This document shows, in pieces, positions 43,702-54,385 of a stretch of DNA of 64,000 nt (position 1 is its first letter; every line of letters begins with the position of its first letter). The notes under the pieces were generated by a model. That model did not search any database. It was not told where the DNA came from and saw only the letters and a program-made list of their open reading frames with translations. The position numbers and the translations under genes were made by a program. The DNA is from Muscardinus avellanarius (taxonomy: Eukaryota; Chordata; Mammalia; Rodentia; Gliridae): positions 123,304,721 to 123,368,720 of the forward strand of contig OY726559.1 of assembly GCA_963383645.1 (NCBI GenBank), given 5' to 3'.

Positions 43702-43901
43702 TGGGGATGGAACCCAGGGGCATTTGACCGCTGAGCTACAGCTTCTGCCCTGTTTTTTAATCTTTATTTTGAAACAGAGTCTCAGGGTCTCACTAAGTTG
43801 TGTAGGGCCTCACTAAGTAGCTGAGGCTGTCCGCGAACCGCGATCCTCCAGTCTTAGCCTCTCAAATACTGGGATTACAAGCGTGTGCCACCACGCCCGG
43901 T
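43701..43901 (-). mobile_element. B1-ID composite SINE
   Basis: CTGGGGATGGAACCCAGGGG ... AGCTGAGGCTGTCCGCGAAC ... GCCACCACGCCCGG. Confidence 0.92.
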
Positions 43902-44247
43902 GGAAATTTTTTTTTTAAAGGTTAAGTACAATAATGTATGCCAAACACTCAGAGCTGTGCTTGTCACAGTATAAAAGACCGACAAATGTTCATTTTTCTC
44001 CATCACTCGACCTGTCGGAAACGTCAATTCTTACCCACATCCTGCCATTGCCCACTCAGGACCGAAAGCAGATCACACCACTGCCGACTGGGCTCAGTTA
44101 TGTCATTGTTAAAAAGGGAGAGGTGGGATACGCAAGTTTAGGTCCTCCCTGAGATGGCTTTATAAATGCTTGGAAACTTAATGTTGACTTTTTTTTTTCC
44201 TTCTCCAAGTCATCTCAGGACGTTGGATGGACAGAAACTTAGTTTAT

Positions 44248-44446
44248 TGTGGTTCTGGGGTTGAACCCAGGGACATTTTTGCCTCCAAGTTATACCCCAG
44301 CCCTTTCTGCTTTGTTTTGTTTTGCAACAGGGTCTCAGTAGGTTGCTGAGAGGCTTGTTAAGTTGCTATGGCTGGTCTCGAACCTGCAATCCTCCTGTCT
44401 CGCTCAGCCTTCCAAGTACTGGGATTATGGTCATGAGCCACCACAC
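44248..44446 (-). mobile_element. B1-ID composite SINE
   Basis: GGTTCTGGGGTTGAACCCAG ... GGTCATGAGCCACCACAC. Confidence 0.88.
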
Positions 44447-44650
44447 TTCTTTTACTTTAAGACAAAGAATATGGTTTATGTTGTTCCTTGGATTCATCAT
44501 TTATAGTTAGTTGTATTTAAACTCCTTCCGTTTTGTACACACACCCCTCAAAAGCACACACCAGATTCCTAAAAGTTTGTTCTTACCCGACCCTGTCAGA
44601 CTCCAACTGATTTAAAATCTTCCTAGTAACAACAACAACAAAAAATGCTA

Positions 44651-44850
44651 GCCGGCCGTGGTGGCGCATGCTTGTAATCCCCACGCTTGGGAGCGGAGAC
44701 AGGAGGATGGCGCAGGTTCGAAGTCAGCCGCGCTGGTGTAAAGAGACCCTGTTTCAAAAATATAAAACAGGTCTGGGAGTGTAGCCCGGAGGTAGACGGG
44801 CTTCCACGAACCCCAGTACCACCACAAAAAACAACAACAACAACAAAAAA
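44651..44850 (+). mobile_element. B1-ID SINE, hairpin subfamily, young
   Basis: GCCGGCCGTGGTGGCGCATGC start; GTCAGCCGCGCTGGTGTAAAG (stem partly decayed); GTGTAGCCCGGAGGTAGACG; tail of CAA repeats. Confidence 0.92.
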
Positions 44851-45477
44851 ACGCTCATTCTTTTTCCTTTTACTTTTTTCTCAGATATTTTTGTTTGCTC
44901 ACCTTCTAGAGAAGAAATATGTCATTCTCTATTTCTGATATAAATTTTTTCTTAAAATTCCAAGCATATATCTTTATAAAGCTGATAAGCTTTCTGGAAC
45001 TTACTGTGCTGCCTTTTGCTCTGCTGAAAATCCTAAACTTACAACAAAAGTCAGAGGAAGGAAGCCAGCGTCTTGGTGTCGTCCATCTGTGTGGCCCGTG
45101 GGGCATACGCCTTTCCCCGTGTCACGGTCATTGCAGGGACTGTCATTAACATTCCTGTGTAACGTCGGGGCTGCAGCCCCAGAAGCGGCCTCCCCCTGCA
45201 CTCTGTCTCTCGCCTTGACCGTGGGTGCTGATCTCCCGGTCTCTTGCTCCCCTGGGCCCATGCATTTGTGGCATCATTGCCTCTAAAGGCCCAAAGGTCC
45301 CAGACCAGATTGTTCCTTCCCGGGAGGCCCACAGGCTTCCCAAGCCACCCCAGGCAGTTTTCATTATACATGTAAACACAAGGTGGTGGTATTTGAAAGC
45401 AGAAAGTGCTGCAGTTTGATGTCAGTCCCAGGACAGTCTCCTGTGGAGCACAGTCCAGGCAGCGGCCTGAGGCTGTT

Positions 45478-45520
<43 letters not shown>
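45478..45520. repeat. (GT)n microsatellite near an antisense SINE tail
   Basis: About 21 GT units followed by GCGTGCGCTCATGC. Confidence 0.95.
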
Positions 45521-45525
<5 letters not shown>

Positions 45526-45542
45526 CGCTCATGCAAGCCCGT

Positions 45543-45722
45543 GCTACTGGGGATTGAGCCCAGGGACACTTTACCTCTCAGCTACACCTCCAGTCTTATT
45601 TTATTTTGAAACAGAGACTAGGTTGATGAGAGTCTCACTACTAGACGAGGCTGTTCTGAACCTGTGATCCTCTTGTCTCTGCCTCCCAAGTACTGGGATT
45701 ACAAACCTGTGCCACTACACCT
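45543..45722 (-). mobile_element. B1-ID composite SINE
   Basis: TACTGGGGATTGAGCCCAGG ... ACAAACCTGTGCCACTACACC. Confidence 0.9.
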
Positions 45723-45730
45723 GCTCCCCC

Positions 45731-45890
45731 ACGCACACACTGGGGAGTGAACCAGAGACACTACACTCCCAGATCTATTTATAAAAAAACAGAGACTTCC
45801 TAAGTTGCTGAGTGGCCTTGAGCCTGCGATCCTCCTGTCTCACATTTCCAAACACGGGGCGATTAGAGGCTGCATCACCACCTCCAGCTG
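45731..45890 (-). mobile_element. B1-ID composite SINE, degraded
   Basis: CACTGGGGAGTGAACCAGAG ... GGCTGCATCACCACCTCCAGCT. Confidence 0.75.
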
Positions 45891-46374
45891 AGACTATTGT
45901 TTGTTTTTCAGTCATTACATTTGAGTCAGATTCTGCAAGAGTAAGAAGTCTTCTTACTCAGTCGTATTCTGCCAAGGCCTGCTAAGTTTGCTTTCTGAGT
46001 ATTTTTCAAGTATGTTCCTCCCATTCTAACTTGTGGTGTATGGCTTACATAAATAAACGGCACCAAAATACATCCAAAACCCTTCAGACCAAAAGTATAG
46101 AAATTTTTAGATGTTAGAATATCCAAGGCCTGAAATTCCAAATACTTTAAAATTCAAAGCGCCGTGAGCCCTCAGTGTCTCGGGCTTTGGAGTGCTTTGG
46201 ATGGAAGATTTCGGGGTGAGGATGCTCCTGTGTGACCTCTGAGCTCTGGCGGGTTGTGCACCAATGGAATGGCTGCTACACCCACGACGTGAACGGCCCA
46301 AGATTACTTCCCCCTGTAGTGGTCTCTTTCCCCCTTCACCTCTCGGTGCCCCCATCACAGCTTGTCACTAGAGA

Positions 46375-46690
46375 CGTGTTCGCATTTTATATAAGTGGAA
46401 TCACGCTGCGTCACTTTATCTCTGGCTTCTTTCACTCAGATAATGACTCAAGACAAATCTAGTTTGTACGCATTCCTGTTTGCTAGAGTAGGAGTCCATC
46501 CCGTGAACACGCACGGTTTATCCACTCACCTGCTGGCACACAGTTGAGTTGCTGCTATTGTAAAGAAAGCGGCTGCGAGCATTACTGTGTAAGTTGCTGT
46601 GTGAACACATTTTTAGTCCTCATGGATAAACTCTTAGTAGTAGTATAGCTGGGTTGTAGGAGAGGTCAAGGTTTTATTACTTAAGACAAG
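46375..46690 (-). repeat. Old L1 relic, antisense
   Basis: ATAAGTGGAATCACGCTGCG, CTTTCACTCAGATAATGACT, GTTTATCCACTCACCTGCTG and the GTTGAGTTGCTGCTATTGT segment are antisense L1 landmarks. First part of a relic reaching about 50.0 kb. Confidence 0.7.
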
Positions 46691-46784
46691 CAGCGTTTCA
46701 AAGGGGTTTTTACTCTTCTCTTGAGTAGACTGGTTTCTTTGCATCGTTACCCAGCCTTAGTGTGGCCGGTTTTTGTTTTGTTTT

Positions 46785-47171
46785 GTGGTACTGGAGATTG
46801 AACCCAAGGGTGTTCTACCTCTGAGCTACAACCCCAGCCCTTTTAAATTTTTACTTTAAAAAAATTTTTTTTGGTGGTACTGGGGTTCCTGGAAACCCAT
46901 CTACCTCCGGGCTATACTCCCAGACTTATTTTTTAAAATATATTTTTATTTGGAAACAGGGTCTCTTAAACCAGAGAGGCTGGCTTCGAACCTGCGCGAT
47001 CCTCCTGTCTCTGCCTCCCAAGCGTGGGGATTACAAGCGTGCGCCACCACGCCCGGCTTAATTTTTTATTTTGAAACAGGGTCTCACTAAGTTGTTGAGG
47101 CTGGCCTTGAACCTTCAATCTTTCTATCTCAGTTTTCTAAGTACTGGGATTATAAATGTGCACCACTGGCT
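46785..47171 (-). mobile_element. B1-ID SINE split by a second SINE
   Basis: The ID half (GGTACTGGAGATTGAACCCA) is separated from its B1 half (TTTTGAAACAGGGTCTCACT ... GCACCACTGGCT) by about 200 bp of another SINE in the same orientation. Confidence 0.9.
46862..47059 (-). mobile_element. B1-ID SINE, hairpin subfamily, nested
   Basis: GGTGGTACTGGGGTTCCTGG ... GTGCGCCACCACGCCCGGC. Inserted at the AT-rich link between the two halves of the older SINE. Confidence 0.9.
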
Positions 47172-47179
47172 ACATGTCT

Positions 47180-47290
47180 TGTTTAATTATCTGTTAAAAT
47201 CTTTTGCCCTTTGTTATATGAGGATTTGTTTTATTGAGTTGTAGGAGTTATTTATATATTTGGGATCCAGTCCTATGTGAGATTTTATAT

Positions 47291-47322
<32 letters not shown>

Positions 47323-47612
47323 ACATTTCTACCAATTCTCTGAATTATCATTTTTTCATTTCTTAATATAAATATTAAGGGGATTTTTATTTTTGATAAA
47401 GTTCAGTTGGACATGTTTTTTCTTTTGTGGTTTATGTTTTTTGTGTCCTAAGAAATTTCTACCCAGTAAAAGGTCACTGAGATTTCCTCTAAGGATTGTA
47501 CGGTTTTTGCTTTTTCATGTAGATGGCCCACTTTGAGATAATTTTGTTTCGTGTAAAGTAAGGATGGGTATTCTTTTTTCCACACAGATAATATTTCCTT
47601 AGTTCCTTATAT
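47180..47612 (-). repeat. Old L1 relic, antisense (continuation)
   Basis: CTTTTGCCCTTTGTTATATG, TTATTTATATATTTGGGATC, GTCCTAAGAAATTTCTACCC and CACTTTGAGATAATTTTG match antisense L1 ORF2. An AT repeat (47287-47322) lies inside. Confidence 0.65.
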
Positions 47613-47704
47613 TATTGAGTTGCATATTCTCTCTTTCTGCTTCCATCACTGAAACTGGGGCTATCAATTTCATTGATTTTCTTTTCTTTCTTTACTTTTT
47701 TTAT

Positions 47705-47801
47705 GTGTGTGTGGTACAGAGGATTGAACCCAGGGTTATTCTACCTCCAAGCTATATTCCCAGTCCTATTTCATTTTTAAATTTTGGAACAGGGTCTCAC
47801 T
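47705..47801 (-). mobile_element. Partial B1-ID SINE (ID half plus B1 edge)
   Basis: GTACAGAGGATTGAACCCAG to CAGGGTCTCACTAAG; stops abruptly. Confidence 0.85.
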
Positions 47802-47806
47802 AAGAA

Positions 47807-47886
47807 ATAAAATAGGGCTGGGGGTGAAACTCAGCAGGAAAATGCCCCTGGGTTCAATTTTCAGTGCCAAAAAATTAAGTAAATAA
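47807..47886 (+). mobile_element. Partial ID half in opposite orientation
   Basis: GGGCTGGGGGTGAAACTCAG ... CTGGGTTCAATTTTCAGTGCC plus A-rich tail. Forms an inverted pair with the preceding partial copy. Confidence 0.85.
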
Positions 47887-47889
47887 ATA

Positions 47890-48070
47890 AAAAAATAATC
47901 TTTTATAGGCAACATATAGTTGAGACTTATTTTGAATACATTCTGATAGTCTCTGCCTTTTAAGTGGAGTTTAGTCTATCAACACTTAATTATAATTGAT
48001 AATTTAATGGAAATTTTATTAAGTGGATTTGGGTCTACCATTTTATTTTTATTATTCATTTATTTATTTA
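47890..48070 (-). repeat. Old L1 relic, antisense (continuation)
   Basis: TTATAGGCAACATATAGTTG, GTCTCTGCCTTTTAAGTGGA and GGGTCTACCATTTTATT are antisense L1 ORF2 landmarks; sequence resumes after the SINE up to about 48500. Confidence 0.65.
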
Positions 48071-48271
48071 TTGCAGGCCTGGGGGTGGAACCCAGGGGCA
48101 TTTGAACTCCGGGCTACACTCCCTGCCCTATTTTTTATTCTTTATTTTGAAACCAGGTCTCACTGAGTTGCAGAGGGCCTCACTAAGTAGCTTAGGCTGT
48201 CCGCGAACCGCGATCCTCAGGTCTCAGCCTCCCGAATGCTGGGATTACAAGTGCGCGCCTCCGCGCCCGGC
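48071..48271 (-). mobile_element. B1-ID composite SINE with 19-bp target-site duplication
   Basis: TTGGGTCTACCATTTTATT at 48029-48047 and 48272-48290. CTGGGGGTGGAACCCAGGGG ... GCGCCTCCGCGCCCGG. Confidence 0.95.
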
Positions 48272-48536
48272 TTGGGTCTACCATTTTATTATCCATTTTC
48301 TCTTTGTTCCCTCTGGTTTGTTTTGTTTTGCTTGTTTGTTTGTTTGCTTTATTTCCCCTGTCTTAATTTTTTGAAATGTCATTTTATCTATGGGCATTTT
48401 GGTTCTGCCTTTTCTTTAATATTTTACTGTTATTCTAGATACTACAATATGCATTAACTGTTCATAGTCCACATGCAGAAATTTTGCAATGATACAGGTT
48501 TGTTTACTCCCACTGCTATTAAAATTGTCATCTACA

Positions 48537-48730
48537 GCCGGGCGCGGTGGCGCACGCTTGTAATCCCCGCGCTTGGGAGGCGGAGACAGGAGGATCGCGC
48601 AGGTTTGAAGCCAGCCGCACTAGCTTAAGAGACCCTGTTTCCAAATAAAATATAAAATAGGTCTGGGAGTGTAGCCCGGAGGTAGAAGGAAGAAGGACTT
48701 CCAGGAACCCCAGTACCACCAAAAAAAAAA
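48537..48730 (+). mobile_element. B1-ID SINE, hairpin subfamily, young
   Basis: GCCGGGCGCGGTGGCGCACGC start, nearly consensus; GTGTAGCCCGGAGGTAGAAG with a short AAGGAAG duplication. Confidence 0.94.
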
Positions 48731-49012
48731 TGTAATTTACATTGTATCTACATAAATTATAAGCCCACAATAAAATTCTATTATTCTATACTTGTGACTA
48801 AGTAACAATCATTTTTAATTAAGAGAAATAAATATTTTCATATTTACTCATAAGTTTTTATCTCTGATACTTTTTACTCATTACTGAAGTTTTAAGTTTT
48901 ATCCTGTTTGGATTTGCTGAAATTATCTTGTAAATTTTTGTCTTTCATCAAATTTGGGGACTTTTCAGTCATTTTCTTTTTCTTTTTCTTTTCTTTTCTT
49001 TTTCTTTTTGAT

Positions 49013-49221
49013 GGTGGTGCGGTATTAGGGATTGAACCCAGGTGTGTTTTACCTCCAAGTTACACCTCCAGCCCTTTTTACTTTTTATTTTGTAACAGGG
49101 CCTTGGTTAGGTTGCTGGAAGTCTCGCCCAGTTGCTGAGGTGGTTCTTGAACCTGTGATCCTCCTGTCTCAGACCCTCCTTCCAAGTACTAAGATTACAG
49201 GTCTGTGCCACCACGCCCATC
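49013..49221 (-). mobile_element. B1-ID composite SINE
   Basis: GGTATTAGGGATTGAACCCA ... GTCTGTGCCACCACGCCC. Confidence 0.88.
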
Positions 49222-49380
49222 CCAGCTAATCATTCTTTCTTCTTGGACTATTTTTTCTGCATTAGTTTTCTTCTCTGCTCTTTACGTGATTCCAATATTC
49301 TAATATTAGGCCTTTAAAAATTGTTCCACTTCCATGAAGCTCTATTTATTATTTTCAACAATATTTTCCTCATCCTTTTT

Positions 49381-49590
49381 TTTGTGTGTGTGGTACTGAG
49401 GGTGGAACCCAGGGGCTTTCTACCATCAGGCTATACTCCCAAACCTATTTTATACTTTATTTGGACACAGGATCTCACCAAGTTGCTGAGAGCCTCACTA
49501 AGTAGCTGAGGCTGGCTTCGAACCTGTGCGATCCTCCTGTCTCAGCCTCCCAAGTGCGGGGATTACAAGCGTGCGCCACCATGCGCAGCT
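49381..49590 (-). mobile_element. B1-ID composite SINE
   Basis: GGTACTGAGGGTGGAACCCA ... GTGCGCCACCATGCGCAGCT. Confidence 0.9.
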
Positions 49591-49599
49591 TCTTTATCT

Positions 49600-50020
49600 T
49601 TTTTAATTGGATGATATCTATTAATATTTACTGACTTCTTTCTTCATCATTTCCATTCTTATATCTACATAGTAATTTAAAAAAATTTTTAAGTATTGTG
49701 CTTCTCTGTTCTAAAATTCCTGTTTGGTTCTTATTTTTTCTATTTTTTTTTACTACTTCATTACTTATAAGCATATTTTTGATACCTCATCAATCATAGT
49801 TATGATAGCTGCATTAAAGTCCTTATCTGAAAACTTCAACATCCGAAACATGTCAGGATTGGTATCTGTTGATTTCTTTTTCCCTTGAGAATGGATCACA
49901 TTTTCCTGACTCTTAATATGTCAAGGAATTTTAGATTATAAGATAGACATTGTGAATGCTTTCTCGAGCAGACGTTAGATTACTTTTCACTGTTCTGAAG
50001 AGTATTGAGGCTTTTGTCTT
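49600..50020 (-). repeat. Probable old L1 relic, antisense (end)
   Basis: GATAGCTGCATTAAAGTCCT, GGATTGGTATCTGTTGATTT and GACATTGTGAATGCTTTCTC resemble antisense L1 upstream sequence. Confidence 0.5.
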
Positions 50021-50035
50021 AGAATTGAATTTTTC

Positions 50036-50259
50036 TTTTTTCCTTTTTTATTTTTATTTTTTGGTGGGTCTGGGGATGGAACCCAGGGGCATTCGACCTC
50101 TGAGCTACACCCCTGCCCTATTTTTCTATTCTTTATTTTGAAACCGGGTCTCAGTGAGTTGTAAAGGGCCTCACTAGCTGCGGCTGTCGGTGAACCACGA
50201 TCCTCTGGTCTCGGACCCCCAAATGCTGGGATTACAAGCGTGCGCCACCACGCCCGGCT
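50036..50259 (-). mobile_element. B1-ID composite SINE with target-site duplication
   Basis: AGAATTGAATTTT before and AGAGTTGAATTTT after. Confidence 0.92.
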
Positions 50260-50269
50260 CGAGAGTTGA

Positions 50270-51960
50270 ATTTTCCTACACACCCTGGTGCCAGGTGATA
50301 CCCTAGGTCTCAGTTCTCTGGGCCCTTGCTGCAAACTTCTTTTCGTTCATTCCTTAAAAGGTTCAGATCCATCAGCCACTTGAGCTGAACCTACACAGTG
50401 AATTTGGGGTTTTCCCCCTACTCTGACTCTCCTGCTTATTTACTCTTCTAACTGGGCTTCTCTTGGTTTCCTCTACCAGAACTAGGATCTTTCTGTTGAA
50501 TGTTCACGTTATCTGTGCCACCATCACCATGCCCATGCTGCTTTCAGGGCAACGTGGTAAACAATAAATGGAGAAGTACCGGTCACTTGGTCCAAGCTTC
50601 TCTTTCCCTCCGCCCTTGGCCTGTCTTCACTCAGTTCCCTTGACGCGTCAGCCGCTCTTCACCTCTGACTCTTCCCCTCCTACCCGAGTGTAGAGCTCTG
50701 ACTCACAGCAAGAATAGTTTCTCTGTCTGAGAAGTCCAGCTCTCACCCTTTTGGCTGTACTTTATTCTTATTTCCCACTTGGGAGACAAGTGACTAAGTA
50801 AATTCTGGTGTTGACCTTGCTCTTACAGATTGGCTTTTGACGCCACGCAATGGCGCACATAGCTCTTCATAACTAACTCCTACTGTATTTCACTTAGGGG
50901 CCATTTCTCAACCCAGTGTGTCTCTGCAATTCAGGAACGCCCGTCTTTGTCTTTTCTTACTCTCCCTTGCCTAGTCCAGGATCCCACTCCTCTCCCCATT
51001 TGAGCTGAATGTCCCTTTGAGTTCCCTCTAGCATTCGGTGCACTCTCTTGTAATGGCGATTATTACACTGTTCTTTTGTCAAGTTGTCTGTAGCCCCACA
51101 AGTTTGAGCTCCTCCCAGGTTGCAGACCATGCCAGATAGCTCTAACTTCTAACTACCTCACCTAGCCTAATTTTACACCTCATTTTTATAGAAGATACAC
51201 AGTATTTTTTTACTGATTGTATTTAATTTTCATGAGTATAAATTGTTTTATTTTTATGCTTCTAGAGTTGCCATGAATTAGAACAATTTCACCACTCGCT
51301 GTGTACAAGCTTAGGCATATTTGCTAACTTTGTCTTTCACGCTCCCTGATAACAGGTCCTAGAGCCAGCACTCTAAAATACTCATGACTGGAATCTACAC
51401 TGGAAAGCCACGAGGCCAGGGGACTGCTGGATTTCTCCCCCGGGCAGGCCTCCTTTTCCTTTCTTTCCTTGTATATGGGAAAGTCCAGGCATTGCCGGGG
51501 AAGCTGGGCATGTGTGCATGTGGGTCCGAGTTTGTGTGTGAGAGTCGTAATGTCCCCAAGGGGTGAGCCAGCACTGTGCTTCATACTAAGCAGCGAGGAA
51601 CTCAGTTCCCTAGAGACTCAGTGGCTACTAGGGAACCCGGAGTTCATCCTCTTCCTTCACACCACTCCTAATGACAGGGATCTGTAGACCGTTACCTCAT
51701 GCAGAACCCAGTTCGCTCGAGGACAACTTTGCTTTTGATGTTGCGCATGCTCAGGGGGAGCCACTGAGCTGTCACCCACATGCTTTGAAAACAGATGAGC
51801 ATCTACAGAACTTTTCCATAGACTCTGAAACCTTGATGTTTAGTCTAGTGTCTTAGACTAGTTCCTCAGCGTCAGTGCCAACTTAAGAAGAAAAATATAT
51901 ACTTTATTTTAGTTACACAAAGAACATGCTTATTATAAAGTTATTTATACATTTATTTGA
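50270..51960. other. Intron sequence, largely unassigned
   Basis: About 1.7 kb without SINEs. Possible L2 trace near 51000-51150. No coding or RNA signature. Confidence 0.4.
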
Positions 51961-51973
51961 TAAATTTTATTTG

Positions 51974-52175
51974 GAGCCAGGTATGGTGGTGCATACTTGT
52001 AATCCCAGCATTCAGGAGGCTGAAACAGGAGGATCGCGGTTCCTGGACAGCCTCAGCTACTACTTAGTGAGGCCCTTTGCAACTCAGTGAGACCCTATTT
52101 CAAAATAAAGAATAAAAAATAGGACTGAGGGCGTAGCTGGGAGGTAGAATGCTCCTGGGTTCCATCTCCAGTACC

Positions 52176-52206
<31 letters not shown>
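51974..52206 (+). mobile_element. B1-ID composite SINE, full length, long A-tail
   Basis: GAGCCAGGTATGGTGGTGCAT start; GGGCGTAGCTGGGAGGTAGA; about 28 A in the tail. Confidence 0.93.
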
Positions 52207-52209
<3 letters not shown>

Positions 52210-52365
52210 GCATCTCCTGCATGCCATGCTTCAAAGAGACAGACAGGAAGATAGATATTATCGTTGCCTCTTGAAGATTTAGTCTAGCATTACCAAAAAA
52301 TAAAAAGAACTTTTAAAAAAGCATCTAGAAATTTTAATTCACAGAGACAACCACTGTTAACCAAG

Positions 52366-52411
52366 AGAGAGAGAAAGAGAGAGGGGGAGGTAGAGGTAGA
52401 GAGAGAGGGAG

Positions 52412-52496
<85 letters not shown>

Positions 52497-52527
52497 GAGA
52501 GGAGAGGAGAGGAGAGGAGAGGAGAGG
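52366..52527. repeat. (GA)n / GGAGA purine tract
   Basis: An imperfect GA-rich lead-in, about 40 GA units (52413-52491), then GGAGA pentamers. All purine on + for roughly 130 bases. Confidence 0.95.
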
Positions 52528-52879
52528 GAGCACTACAGGAGCACTCTTTAAATCTCAGACACCATCACTTCATCTATTTTCATTTCAATATCCTCAGCTT
52601 TCTTGCCCCTTTGTCCTTCATTTCTCCCCTGGGGCACATTTCCAATTCCTGAGCATCTAATCATCTACCTATGTAATGTTTTTGGCTCTGGCCTGAAAAA
52701 AAAATACTATCCAGAATGCTAATTTTAATCCCAAGGAGCTTGTTCTACTTTATATGTTTGAGATTCTGAATTTTCCACACCTATGAAATACTAATTATTG
52801 AGTTATAGAGGTATTTCCCACTAAACTAAATTAATAGACTCACTCATTTTATAGTTTAATGAGGGAGTGTTAAAAGTTG

Positions 52880-53290
52880 AACTGTACTTTATTTACAATG
52901 GCAAAAAGTGGTAAATATCTAAATGCCCATCAATCAGAGACTAGTTAAATAAATAATGAACATCCATACAATGGAATCACATGAACCAATTAAAATAGTT
53001 TGACATAAAAAGAAAATTAATAAACATGGAAAGATGCCTACAAACTGTTGACTGAAAAAAAGCAGATCATTGTGTAGACTAGAATAATTGTTTTCTTTTA
53101 CATGAAATTAAGTGGACACAAATGTACACAGAGAGCTATGTATAAAGATTCACTCGGTGTATCAGTGTATTTCTTTGACATGTATGTATGAGATTCTCAA
53201 TAAATACATTATAATAGATGTCCATGTCATACGGGAAAGTTAGATAATATCTATAAATTGTATTATGCATATTTATGGGGGAACATATTT
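52880..53290 (+). repeat. Old L1 relic, sense, upstream of exon 53330
   Basis: TTATTTACAATGGCAAAAAG, AAATGCCCATCAATCAGAGA, CCATACAATGGAATCACATG and CATGGAAAGATGCCTACA are sense L1 3' landmarks. Confidence 0.7.
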
Positions 53291-53329
53291 GGTTCACTAA
53301 AAGCTAACTCCCCACCCCCATATCTCTAG

Positions 53330-53430
53330 AATAATGAACTGCAAAGCAGGTTGGACTATTTAACAGAAACCCAGCCCAAGACTGAAGTGGAAACCAGAGA
53401 GATTGGAGTGGGCTGTGATCTTCTACCCAG
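53330..53430 (+). CDS. MYZAP: MYZAP penultimate coding exon
   Basis: The exon is 101 bp: 33 codons plus AG of a split Ser codon. The acceptor is CATATCTCTAG and the donor CAG|GTATTT. The peptide starts NNELQSRLDYLTETQP and ends EIGVGCDLLP. The coiled coil ends here and the C-terminal tail begins. In human this is the region from which GCOM1 read-through transcripts continue into POLR2M (established knowledge; the partner exon is not in this window). A minisatellite starts about 230 bp after the donor. Confidence 0.95.
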
Positions 53431-53660
53431 GTATTTAGGAATTTTCTGTTATTTTTTACTCAGTTTCTTCCTTGACTTTAGAAAATATTTTACTGGTATG
53501 TTATTAACAGAATTGCATTCTTCCTGCTAAAAATACTTCTGAAAAACTAATTGGTGGCTGCTGCAGGTCTGGACTGTGTTTTGTGGAAACAGAAGCATTG
53601 TATAAGGTGAGGGCTACAAAGGCATGCAGCAGGAAGCGGCCCTGTCAGTGAGTGCACGCA

Positions 53661-54385
53661 TCTGTCACACATCCATCATGTGTCCATCACACACCCATCA
53701 TGCATCCATCATTGTCCATGTGTTTATCACATACACATCACGCATCCATCATGCGTCCATTACACATTCATCATGCATCCACCATGTGTCCATCATGCAT
53801 CCATCACACATCTATCATGTGTCCACCATGTGTCCATCACACACCCATCATGCATCCATCATTGTCCATGTGTTCATCACATACCCATCACACATCCATC
53901 ATGCGTCCATCACACATCCATCATGTGTCCACCATGTGTCCATCAAACACCCATCATGCATCCATCATTGTCCATGTGTTCATCACATATCCATCACACA
54001 TCCATCACGCATCCATCATGTGTCCACCATGTGTCCATCACACACCCATCATGCATCCATCGTGCGTCCACCATGCATTTATCACACATCCATCACACAT
54101 CCATCACGCATCCATCATGCATCCACCATGTATCCATCATGCATCCACCATACATCCATCATGCGTCCATCACACATCCACCATGCGTCCATCACACATC
54201 CATCACACATTCATCCTGCATCCATCATACATCCACCATGCGTCCATCACACATTCATCCTGCATCCATCACACATCCATCACACATTCATCCTGCATCC
54301 ATCACACATCCACCATGCGTCCACCATGCGTCCATCATGCATCCATTATGTGTCCATTTATGAGTCCATCATGTGTCCATTCATC
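53661..54385. repeat. Minisatellite with ~11-bp unit (CATCAYRCRTC)
   Basis: About 65 variant copies of an 11-bp unit such as CATCACACATC, CATCATGCATC and CACCATGTGTC. A longer motif with CATTGTCCATGTG recurs three times (near 53705, 53855 and 53961). The unit lacks stops in any forward frame, so three forward frames stay open across it. Not coding. Confidence 0.95.

Noticed and set aside
53661..54385. Regular repeats resembling a CRISPR array
   Set aside because: Units are ~11 bp, contiguous, without spacers, and the genome is mammalian.
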